Positions 53,809 through 64,000 of a DNA stretch of 64,000 nucleotides are shown one piece after another. This DNA is from Mytilisepta virgata. Lineage: Eukaryota > Mollusca > Bivalvia > Mytilida > Mytilidae. The stretch is from the NCBI GenBank assembly GCA_028015205.1, contig CM051511.1, forward strand, positions 6,820,001 through 6,884,000. Reading direction: 5' to 3'. Each line of letters opens with the position of its first letter. Position 1 is the first letter of the stretch. A program made the position numbers and the translations under genes. The notes below the pieces were generated by a model. That model was not told the origin of the DNA and did no database searches. It saw nothing but the letters and a program-made list of their open reading frames with translations.

Positions 53809-54597
53809 GTCCCCCGCCGCTAGAGCATCAGAAACCCTTGGACAAGTGAAACATAACAAAATTTCTCAAAGAGAGAGAATAGAAGGACAAACAATTTGTG
53901 GTTATTGCTAAAGTTTTTTACAAGTTAATGAGTGGTATGAAGACATTTATACAATATGGGTATAGTGTTGAAATCTTATTTTACCATGTGTATTGAGAAT
54001 TTATACAAATGTACATTTACTCCTTTTCAATAAACAGAAATGCTTTGATCAAAAGTATTCCGCCTAACAAACTCTTAAAGACAGTATTTTTCAATTTTAT
54101 AAGTTTCGATAGGAGTTTATGTATAAAACCTCCCTTTAGGTCCAAGTGTATAAATATTATTCCAATGCAAGGAGAATATAAATTTTCTAGAACACTTAGA
54201 TGAACATTTTGTCAATTTTCAAAGTTATTAAGGGGCATAACTCCTACAAAAATATTTCGACATGACTCATCTTCGAACTCCCTTGAGGTATCATTGAGTT
54301 AAAGCTACTGTATAAATATTATCCAAATCGGTCAAGAAATAAATTTGCTAGAGCGCTTACATGACAATTTTGTCAATTTTCTAAGTTATTAAGGCCATAA
54401 CTCCTACAAAAATATTTCGAAATGACTCATCTTCGAACTCCCTTGAGGAATCATTGAGTTAAAGCTACTGTATAAATATTATCCAAATCGGTCAAGAAAT
54501 AAATTTGCTAGAGCGCTTACAAGGTGGACGGACGGACGGACGGACGGACGGACGCCCGGCATTACCATGTCCCCCGCATCGCGTTGCGGCGGGGGAC
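53809..54597 (-). mobile_element. Family 3 hairpin-ended element with GGAC microsatellite
   Basis: GTCCCCCGCCGC at 53809-53820 is inverted as GCGGCGGGGGAC at 54586-54597. The right end also forms its own hairpin (GTCCCCCGC at 54569-54577 against GCGGGGGAC at 54589-54597). Two units of ~178 bp containing ACTCATCTTCGAACTCCCTT precede a (GGAC)n tract (54522-54554). It has the same layout as families 1, 2 and 4, in inverse orientation. Confidence 0.8.
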
Positions 54598-55950
54598 AAA
54601 AATATTATTTTCTACCATTGTTGGAATCATAGACATGATTATGGTTTATACAAAAATGAGAGTTTTATTAAAATAGTATACTGTATAAAAATCACAGCTA
54701 TCACAGATTATATACATGTCGTAATTGCTCCAAGAACTGGCAAAATAAGTATTTCGCAGATTTAAATTCAAAACGGAAGCAATTTTTCATCGTTGAAAAA
54801 ATTTTTTTTTTTATATTTTCTCCATCTATGCAAATCAATGATTAAGAAAATAACTATATTATAAGTTGAAAAAAAATGATTTTTTTATACGACTCCTAAA
54901 TCGATGAGGTGTGTATTTTTCAATTGTACATACTTAGTTACTTTGAAGAATTGGGTATACAACATTTGCCACTTGAATCGAAGATGGAAGCAACTTCTCT
55001 TCATTATAAGACCAAAGAATTATTATCAACAAAAGGAGGATACATTTCTCTTTCTGAATATGACTATAATATTTGTATAAAATGTAAAATCCTGCCTTTA
55101 TTAAAGACGAACCCCCCTCCCTATGTAAACATTGTGATCAAGTGCTATCAGTAATCTTGCGCATGCACACAAGAAAATGTCGCTGAGTGTTGACTATGAG
55201 GAATCTGGAATGTGTTGACTAGTCCAACATCATAAGAATGGTTTAAATTAGAATGATTTAAATTAAACTTTTCATATAACCAGTGACACTCTTTTAATCT
55301 AAAGCGATTTATGCTAATAAGTAGTACTGCTTGACATACGGACTTGTGGAGATAATTAATATTCGTTAAACATAATAATGTTTTACTTTTAGACCTTGGA
55401 CTGCTTTTCGTATTTAATGAGTAGTCTCTGTACTATTTATTTTCTCCATTTTTACGTTTTATCGAATTCATTTTGTCTTTGGAGATTCGTCCTATACATA
55501 TCTTAGTGAACGGCATATTAGTAAAAACGTATCTAATTTAATCAGTGATCATCTGATGTATACATTTGTAGACCTCTGACGTGAAATTGGAGATATACTT
55601 CATTTTGCATGATAGTTTACTATGTTATGTGCTTTTGTTTTTTGTATAGCTAAAATATTTGAGATATTGCACCAAAAATGTAACTTCCAAGATAAGTATA
55701 GACCTATAATGTTTAATATCTTTGTATATTGGCCTTTACGTATGATACACCATACTATAAAATGCATTCCAACCCTGGTAAGATCTTAAAATTTCCGTCA
55801 ACAGTTAGGTGTCAACATTTCAGAAAACCAGTTTCAGTCTAAGGGATCGATGTCATGATTCAGCTCACAAGAAAAGTTTGACAGACGTGGGAGACAGTAC
55901 ATATATAATGACAAGTAACATGCATAATAATAGTAGCAATACACTGTGCA
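54598..55950. other. AT-rich intergenic stretch
   Basis: No convincing gene. An 81-codon frame at 54909-55154 has no recognisable domain and is not called. Confidence 0.45.
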
Positions 55951-55953
55951 CTA

Positions 55954-55959
55954 TTTATT
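55954..55959 (-). terminator. Poly(A) signal of the Gly/Tyr-rich protein gene
   Basis: AATAAA on the minus strand, about 100 bp downstream of the inferred stop codon at 56058-56060. Confidence 0.5.
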
Positions 55960-56057
55960 TATGACATCAAAACAGAAAGGTATTTCAAGATTGATTTTCG
56001 TGCTTCGGAAGAGTAGGCAGTCTATTTTCAACTGGAAAACTGTTTTTTTCATACCTA

Positions 56058-57146
56058 TCAACCAAAGTAATCATCTGTAAAATAAAGACATAGATAGTAC
56101 TGTTAATCATTAATTTTTTCAGTTCAAGTCATGCTGGAAGAAAAATTTCAGTCGTAGATTCCCGCAGTTTACAAAGGAAGGCGAACGTGTACAGGGTATG
56201 CATCAAGGATAAATCATGATTTTAACATTTACCCTAAGAAATGTCTCTGCAAAACAAATGTATGATAAACCTTATTAAACTTTTGCTGCCAGTAGGCGAA
56301 CATTGATCGTCGATGCAGAGTTTGTTATCAGGACTTATGAACGTAGATTTCTTTTGTGTGCTGCATTTTAAAGAAGCAAGTTTAGATTTTATATAATAAC
56401 TATACATTTTACTAAAGAACTGAATGTTTACTTTTGTAGTTTAATCGGAGAGTAAAAGCCTTCTCCAAAGCACATTCTGTATTCAGGAAATCCCCATTTA
56501 ACTACTGAAATGATGCATTTAATTTTTATAATTACATCAACGGCGTCATTTGAGAATGCACTAAACAGTCTACAAATAGTATTGTACAAATGATGCTTAT
56601 TTGGTGCAATAGATACAAGTACAAAATAAAAAAATATGTACACCACATGTACAACATAACATTTCTGATACACTATACATTTGTACATATAAATAATTAC
56701 GTAAAATTATTTCAACCTAAAATGTTGTTTTAATATTTTTTCAAGTATTGACATTTTAAACATTTGTTAAATGAAGTCATAACACTGAAAAAAAAATAAT
56801 TACCTTTCTTTTTGTCGTGTCCATCGTATCCCCCTGAATATCCTCCTGAATATCCACCTGAATATCCCCCTGAATATCCACCTGAATATCCACCTCCATG
56901 TCCACCTCCATATCCACCTCCCCAACCTCCATGTCCTATTCCATATCCACCATAGCCTCCATAGCCACCGTATCCTCCTCCCCATCCACCTCCCCATCCA
57001 CCTCCATGTCCTATTCCATATCCGCCATATCCTCCGTAGCCTCCATAACCTCCGTACCCACCGTAGCCTTTATGGTCTTTTTTCATATAAAAGGCTATTG
57101 CAGAGGAAAGGCACACAATTAGAAGTATTGCTACACTGGGCTTCAT
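56058..57146 (-). CDS. Gly/Tyr-rich secreted protein, shematrin-like
   Basis: Two coding exons on the minus strand: 57146-56804 and 56074-56058. The product is about 119 residues. Residues 1-18 (MKPSVAILLIVCLSSAIA) form a clear signal peptide. A short basic stretch (FYMKKDHK) is followed by about 85 residues of GYG, GIGHGG, GGGW and GGYS repeats, then YDGHDKKK. The acceptor CAG at 56077-56075 adds DDYFG and TGA. The donor is GTAATT at 56803. Low-complexity Gly/Tyr repeats after a signal peptide resemble shematrins and other molluscan shell-matrix glycine-rich proteins, so an extracellular structural role is likely, but byssal or antimicrobial Gly-rich proteins cannot be excluded. Exon 2 is an inference from splice signals. 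Frames on the opposite strand through the repeats are shadows. Confidence 0.8.
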
Positions 57147-57167
57147 TTTGAGTACAGTGATTCACGA

Positions 57168-59496
57168 CTGCAAAAGAAGAGAACATCAGGACAACGCCCA
57201 TTTAGACTACACGTGATAATTGGATTTTAACAATTTATTAGCATTTGTTTGTGCAGTTAACAATGACATACAAAGCATGAAACGCCACCCAAGCGACAGA
57301 CCTTCGCATGCAAACAACAGAAAAAATGCAAAAACCACAAAACATAAAAACAATGGACATTTAGCACTGGGGAATTAAAAGTGACTGATGGGCACATAAA
57401 TCTATCCTGAAAATCACTATTACCATACTATTACTAAAAACGTCTATTTCCTGGTTATACGACGCCTCAATCTTTCAAAATTATTGATAATAGCAACTCA
57501 GTGCTGCATAAACTAAATATGACCATATATTTATGAAAATCTTCTTTAAATTTAAAATATCTTCAAACCCTTTATGGGAGCATTATTGTGACAATTTGTT
57601 TTAATTGTGCAACATTATCTGACCAGCAACCATTAAGGTCTTACCTAATTACCTAAAACGAACGCATTTTGATCCCGGTTTCTAACTTATGTGCCGTCTA
57701 ATCAATTTACTAGTAATCATTTCTAGCCAAAAGTCAAATTGTTTGTAATTATACTCTATAGACTTTTATGATGTTGTTTATACAGCTGAGGACAGAATTT
57801 TGTTAAATATGGTTCATACCAACTTGCCTAAGTATTTATTTAAATTTAGACTATCCTGACTCTCTGTTGAATCCGTGTTAGTGCCTTTATTTGTTGTTTT
57901 CGTCTGTCGATTGCAGTGGATTGCGTTAATGTATTTGTATTTCAACCCATTTTTTAACTACTGGAATCGACAATTTTAATAAGGTTATGTACGGTAAAGT
58001 CAAGAAATACCAAAGGGATATTCGAAGGAGAGAAAAATCGTAACGACTGACAAACTCCGGAGAAGAACGAAGACAAGGCCAAAACAATACATGCACTACA
58101 ATTAAAAACTAATAACATATGAACAACATGGACCCCACCAAAAAATCAGGTATTTTGTTAGAAAAAGATCTGCAATATTATTTACATGCAGCACACGAAA
58201 TAATCAGAATATATCAGTCTCGAATAACAAAACAATAGAAACATTTCAATTATTAGTAAGAGAAAAATACAAAAGGAAGAACGGAAAACCTCATTTACCA
58301 TTGATTTAGTATTTGGCCTGGCAAAATCAAATAAGTATAAAAAAGCGTCGGACTGAAAGGATTTTGACCGTAGGTATTATCGACGCCTGGCTATCAAATG
58401 GCTTTCAATGGTTGAAAGATTTTTGCCACACTAAATTAATACGACCAGAAATCGCAGGTACCTATCTTTGAACACTTCCTAGCTGTAGTTGAACACTGTA
58501 AAGCTTTGTCTTGAAGAAAACAACCAAAACCGCAAATAATAATGTCAATAGGATTTTCGCAGGGGAGAATCAGAGAGATATTCCGCCCTCGCATTAAAGT
58601 TGAAATAGATTGGGACTTCTAAAATAACAATAAAATAAAAATACCCTGTATTGAGGTCCAAAATAGACATAAATGCATATGACTTTAAGTCTTATTTTTG
58701 AGGATCAGTTTTTTCAATGAAAAAGATCTGTTGATTTTACAATAAGTAGGGAAAACGATGTGACCCTAAACTCGGAAAAGCAAAATGTGTGTACATTATC
58801 GCGAGAAAAGACATTTGGAATCGAAGTCTAAATTATCTGGGAACATAATATGTGGTTAATATTACTTAGCACAAGACGTAAGGACAGTACTAGTAGAAAA
58901 AAACATTCTATATACAAATGTATGGAAAATACTCAGAGAACATCGCTGGAAAACAAAATATAGGGACAGTAATGAGAAGAAGAATGTTTATTAAAATTCA
59001 GGGAAATATCTTGAAGATACTATATTTAGTTTTTTCGCGAAATTAATTCATTTTGTATTCGATCTATCTTAAATATGGAGATTAAATTCCAATACAAAAT
59101 ACGGAATAAAAAACCCAAATAAATACTGCTTTATTGGGCAATTCTAAGCATTGGCAAATAAAGTATCACAGGATTAGTTAAAATATTAATTAATTTCTCT
59201 TAATGAATTGTAATAGAATGAAAAGGCAAAACATTTAGTACTTCCATATTAAGGCCAAAATCTTCATTGAAAACAATACATCTTGCATAATTTGGCAATT
59301 CGAAAAAAGTTAAACTTTCTACGATGAGGCGAAAAACACTGTTGCTATTAATTCTGTATAAATTGTCAATACAAATTAAATACTCTTTTTACGATAAGGC
59401 GAAATAATTTCTTTGTATTAAAGTAGACATATAAAGGAAACAATTCAAAAAGAAGCTAAGTTATTGTCATAAAGATTACATGTATAAGACACTTAC
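57168..59496 (-). other. 5' UTR intron of the Gly/Tyr-rich protein gene
   Basis: The donor GTAAGT at 59496-59491 follows an untranslated exon; the acceptor TTTTGCAG at 57175-57168 lies 21 bases upstream of the ATG. The intron contains the dispersed repeat at 57995-58152 and otherwise AT-rich sequence with no gene. Confidence 0.65.
57995..58152. repeat. Dispersed repeat, inverted copy of 38213-38370
   Basis: It runs from GTCAAGAAATACCAAAGGGA to ATGGACCCCACC, the reverse complement of the other copy with scattered substitutions. Confidence 0.8.
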
Positions 59497-59520
59497 CGTT
59501 CTGTGTTGCTTTGGAGTTGG
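59497..59520 (-). other. Untranslated first exon of the Gly/Tyr-rich protein gene
   Basis: It ends in ..ACAGAACG just before GTAAGT. The start near 59520 is inferred as about 25-30 bases downstream of the TATA box. Confidence 0.55.
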
Positions 59521-59543
59521 ACCGGTGCTGACTTTCTTTGGGT

Positions 59544-59551
59544 CTTATATA
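59544..59551 (-). promoter_or_regulatory. TATA box of the Gly/Tyr-rich protein gene
   Basis: TATATAAG on the minus strand lies about 50 bp upstream of the splice donor of the untranslated exon. This spacing fits a focused, tissue-specific promoter as expected for a strongly expressed secreted protein. Confidence 0.65.
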
Positions 59552-62500
59552 CCAAATAAAACCTCTCAATCACCAATAATGCAAATAATATGTTTCTTTT
59601 TTAATTTGTTCGCTCATTTATCATAATCTTATCGTAAAGTACTGTTTAAAAATACTCTATACTTCAAAAATGACAAATTTGATTTTTTTTAAAATTAGGA
59701 ATTTTTATTTTATACGCTTTTAGTTTGTTTTACCTTAGTTTACGGTAACAAAATATTAGCACATTTAAAAATTGTGACGATGGAAGACTAGGGATACATT
59801 ACGAAACAAACATATTTCGAAATCAACTATGTTGACTTTTAACAAGTAGGAGAAATAAGCACATTTTGACCCCCTAAATAAATGGTTTCTCCTTTTTTCA
59901 TTTCTTCAAGCGAATGCCACTTTTGAGAATCGTACTGTTTTGGCTTTGAAAGGTGTCTGAATACATTATACGAAGGTAAAGCCATTTCGACTCTTGTTAC
60001 GTGTCTGTACTAAGTCAAATTACTCTTGACTACGGTTACGCATAATTTATGCCATTTACGATAACCCTGTTCTATCTTTTTTTTAGATTTTAAACTTTTT
60101 GAAAGCCGAACTTAGGATTTGTTGTTGTTCATTTACTTGACCATTTTAGTTACTTTCTTTCAAAAATTTCACAAGGCGACATATTTCAAGTATGTTTCAT
60201 AAGAGTAGAGTTATCAATAACTTTATCAAACTTTAACGGGATTATTAACTCTTTGATGATCCTGTTATCGCTTGCTTAATGCTATAAAATTTCCATTGAA
60301 TACAATAAAAAACGTATAATAACGTGGTCTGTTGAGCCAAAATATACTTTAAGACATCCTAATTGTAATTTTAAATAAGTTGGTAGTATTGATCAGATAT
60401 TTTAACGGTGTATTACAAGATGTTTGTTATTTTCTTTAAAAGAGTCTGGTTTGTGCAAACAAAAATAAATATTGTTAAATTCAATGTCCTTCAAAAATCA
60501 ATGTACAAATGTGTACATTTTGTTTTGGCTTATAAAATTAGAAACGCTTTTATTATGGTAGCCAGACAAATAACTAAAGAAATAAGGTCAACTGTGACTG
60601 CCATGAAATCGAGCTTCGGACAAAAAAATAACATAAAAGAGCACAAAATATAACCAATAAAACAACAGAAAGTCAGAATAAGCTCTTCTGGAGTGGAAGG
60701 GATAAACATGTTTGTGTACCAGAACCTTCCATTATCTAACTTGATCCTCAGGTGTATAAAACACACTATTCAAGCCAATACGGTATAATTGTCAACATGG
60801 TGAACGCAATCTACAAATATTGAAATTATTTCGAGTCATTTATCATAATTATATATAATTGTCCTGTGCAGTTAAAAAGTGACTGGCTTTGGTTTTTACT
60901 TTCAGGAGTTATATGTTTTGAATAAATTTAGTTTTTGTGAAATATTCTTTCTACCATTTCTAATTACAGTCACAATTTTGAGACTCGTCCTAACCAATTT
61001 ATTATGTTAATTACTTGAATGAGCTGATGTATTCATGCTTGAAGAATTGTTTTCATCTTTAAAAATTATTACTACTCGACATCAATTGATTTTGAGAATG
61101 AATTCCATTTTCATTAATTACTACTAAAAATGTTCACAATTACAGTATTGGTTTTTACCCATTGATCATCAACTTGAATGTTTTACATTAATACAGTATT
61201 TTATCTTGTTTAGTCTCCGTACAATTGTTTTTCGTCATGTTTCCGAAAATAATCAAATTGTTCATATTGAAACAGATGTCAGGAATATCATATTAATATA
61301 TATTTAATCTTATCAGTATTCATATTGAAATATGAGAATTTATATATTGTTTTTTAAATGTCACATTTTTCCAACTTATGAATTTTTTTTTCTGTCAGAC
61401 GTATTAAACGTTATCTTTCTTAAATTTAATATGATTGTATTCATGCCGGTCGGACTTTGTTTTATTTCATTAACAATCTTACAGGTTGAAGTAATAGCAA
61501 TTTCCCCGCCGGAATTGCCATGGGTATATACGATTGTTTGTAGATAATGATGAGAGTTGTTGTTATATATCCTATAGTAAGAAAATAGTGGTGAGCTGAT
61601 TTAGATCAGCTATATATATTTCACATATATATGTAATTCCGATTGGCCAAATTAAGGTCAGCCTCGGTATCACCCTGCAATAGGCATGCCCAACTGTTAC
61701 AATGTATTGGCTAAATTATTTTATTTTAATCCACAATTCCGATTGGCTAAATCAAGGGTCAGTTTCGGTTCCAAGTTGACTTCTTATATGTTATAAAATC
61801 TTTCATGATCTTCAGATCTTCTTGACAGTTTTTTGTGTGGAAATGAATATCAATGTCACTAATACGAGGTTAATAGGAAGATCAACAGGTTTTATTGTTT
61901 TTTATTGCATCAACTTTATATATATTTGTTTAGTTTGACTATTTACCTTTCTCCTTTTATTGGTGTAAATATGTGAAAGATTAATGTATTTCATCCATAT
62001 AAGCGCTGCTATCATTCTGTGATATTGACCCTTACAATAAAGTCCTCAGAGCCGATATCACCGCCTCGAGATTAAGTGCTGATATTGACAAAGTGCATGC
62101 ATTAATCTGTCACTGTCTATTCGCAAAAAAAAGCCGCGTCCGGTGTAGCTTTAAATTTTTATGGTTGCTATACGTATAAAATGGCAAGACAGAATTGAGC
62201 GGTGCAAAGAAATAGCGACACTCGCAGCTAATTTGTGAATATATTTCATAAAACTGGTTTTACGGAATATTATAAATATTTAAAATCTTACTATTTACCC
62301 TTAACAAGGAAAACTAGCTCTTGTAATAGAAATCTAGATGATTAAGTTAGATCACCCATGGAAAATCTCCCCTATTTGGTCACTTATTTATTCAATTTAA
62401 AGGAAAACCTAGTAAACGTTTTAGAAAGGGCGTTTATTGCTTTCGTAAGAACTTTTATAAATACTAAGTGAAAAAGAAAGTGGTTTATTTATCACAGGGC

Positions 62501-62563
62501 CAAAACACTGGGTCCTTTATAGTTTGTTGAGGTTACAGATGCTATACGAACAAGTTAACTTAC
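59552..62563. other. AT-rich intergenic stretch
   Basis: Upstream of the secreted-protein promoter. No gene or RNA was recognised. A pair of similar 'AATTCCGATTGGC(C/T)AAAT' phrases (61636 and 61736) is the only repeat seen. Confidence 0.45.
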
Positions 62564-62811
62564 GGCACCGATCATAACTGATAACAAGGCACCGGTCATA
62601 ACTGAAAACAAGGCACCGGTCATAACTGATAACAAGGCACCGATCATAACTGATAACAAGGCACCGATCATAACTGATAACAAGGCACCGGTCATAACTG
62701 ATAACAAGGCACCGATCATAACTGATAACAAGGCACCGGTCATAACTGATAACAAGGCACCGGTCATAACTGATAACAAGGCACCGATCATAACTGAAAA
62801 CAAGGCACCGG
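62564..62811. repeat. 24-bp minisatellite, 10.3 copies
   Basis: Ten full units of GGCACCGRTCATAACTGATA plus ACAA, with A/G variation at position 8 and A/T at position 18, then a partial unit. Because 24 is a multiple of three, the minus strand stays open and would encode an 8-residue hydrophobic repeat (GALLSVMT/I). No signal of a surrounding gene was found. Confidence 0.92.
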
Positions 62812-64000
62812 CTACCAGCATGTTTTTATATTATTATGTTCAGCAAAAAAGAGAAAGGCAAAAACATTTATGTGGCTCAATCGTCCCCAAAAAAGAAAAA
62901 AAAAATGAATTACTGACAACACGATAATTAACTGAAACTCAAAGTATGCCATATTTTTACTCAAGCACTGGAAATAATTTAGATACAAATATTTAGTACA
63001 TGCAGAAAAATTATAAGTATTGCAGAATGAATTGTCAATGTACATATCCAAGGCTTGTTTTTTTATTTATGGACAGGCCTAGTTTCTGCAGTCAAATCTT
63101 ACTAAATCGTGAAGCGGTTTACCTACAGCGAATACTCTACAAAATCAGTTATAACCCACCTGTTAAACTATTTAAAACTATCCTGAAAATTTAATTTTAA
63201 AAGTGTAATAACTGTAACAGTGAACTGTTTTGAAGTCTCCCAAACCAAATAACTGATATCTGGAATGCCGTACATTGTATTCAATAAAATATTTGTTTTT
63301 CAGAGACTGAAATGGGGAAAGTGTTCTTATAAAGTTTATGCATACTTAATAGAGAGGTTACTTGAGAATCATGATATGGTTTTTTTGGGACCCGAGTTTT
63401 AAAGTCATACAATGTCACACTTGATAAGCTTTGGCTTTTCGAAATGCTCCATTGACAGAGATATATCCCGATATTTCTGAACCGTTTACGAGACCTGATT
63501 TTATTGTATGGTGTAATAAAATGCATTCGTTTTCATTAAATAAAAATATAACAAAAGACTTCTTATCTGGCCAAGCAAGAAATTAATTATTACATATTAT
63601 GTCTTATACATTGATGTCTTCCTTGTATGAATATTATATTAAATCTACAATATGACGTAAGGACACAAAATACAACAACTAGAAGATAAAACACCACATT
63701 AATAATAAACAATATTCAACCTATATAATTAAATCTTAATTTCCCTTTAGCACAAGAACACCTACAAAAAAGAACAACAACCCAACTGGACAGTCAAGAT
63801 CCCCGACCGAGAGCAATACCCTGCAAAAATGCATTTAACGGGTTAACAAAAATATACATGTATTTACATTTAAATTGGAGATGGACGGGTTTACAGTTTT
63901 AAAAATTACGCTATAACACACCCGCGAAAGGGTTGTGATAACATAAGACACGAAAACAAAACGAAATGAACTACACCAAACCAAACGAAAAATAAAACAA
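62812..64000. other. AT-rich stretch to the window end
   Basis: No gene, RNA or repeat was recognised. Confidence 0.45.

Noticed and set aside
56120..56197. Plus-strand exon-like stretch (FKSCWKKNFSRRFPQFTKEG) after a pyrimidine-rich AG
   Set aside because: Short, no partner exon, and located within the intron of the minus-strand secreted-protein gene.
56800..57122. Other frames through the Gly/Tyr repeats
   Set aside because: Shadows of the repeats; they lack the signal peptide and splice-consistent structure.
62564..62811. CRISPR-like array
   Set aside because: Pure head-to-tail 24-bp repeats without unique spacers, in a metazoan genome.

Overview
This window looks like nuclear DNA of a marine bivalve mollusc, most likely a mytilid mussel. 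It is AT-rich, with metazoan GT/AG introns, one conserved glycolytic gene (GAPDH) with an invertebrate-type sequence, a shell-matrix-like Gly/Tyr-rich secreted protein, and many repeat and transposon remnants. The genus is an inference from overall character; no search was run. Nothing indicates a bacterial or viral genome, and there is no operon, CRISPR array or convincing tRNA.

Layout. (1) 1-4372: tandem repeats (371-826), a hairpin-ended non-autonomous element (1968-2911) and a ~147-bp satellite (3007-4030). (2) 4373-22190: eight exons of GAPDH on the + strand, covering everything except the first few residues. The introns hold most of the repeats, including a reverse-transcriptase pseudogene (9684-13440) split by a 2.4-kb hairpin-ended element. 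(3) 22191-26560: repeats, then a decayed Crypton-type tyrosine recombinase (- strand) between palindromic 'GTATTGGCC' flanks. (4) 26581-32660: more hairpin-ended elements and a ~960-bp direct segmental duplication. (5) 32661-33993: a MULE-type DNA transposon remnant with matching terminal inverted repeats, an 8-bp target duplication and a broken FLYWCH/transposase fragment. (6) 34000-45650: mostly non-coding, with an orphan terminal exon (37322-37402), a GGTTCTAGGG minisatellite present twice, and a palindromic TIR element (42198-42875). (7) 45654-51550: a composite repeat region holding a ~235-270-bp tandem array interrupted by a GTGCG minisatellite and the 5' part of a LINE. (8) 53809-54597: a further hairpin-ended element. 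(9) 56058-59551: the Gly/Tyr-rich secreted protein gene on the - strand, with TATA box, untranslated first exon, main coding exon and a short last exon. (10) 59552-64000: largely featureless, except for a 24-bp minisatellite (62564-62811).

The host genes are GAPDH (cytosolic glycolysis), the secreted Gly/Tyr-rich protein (probably extracellular matrix or shell) and possibly the gene owning the orphan exon; nothing suggests they work together. The clearest system-level signal is architectural. At least four sequence-unrelated short element families share one design: a perfect or near-perfect hairpin at one terminus, a single arm of the same stem at the other, and 145-185-bp tandem repeats between. 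This resembles the bivalve 'pearl' and Helentron/HINE-type non-autonomous elements, but that assignment is inference.
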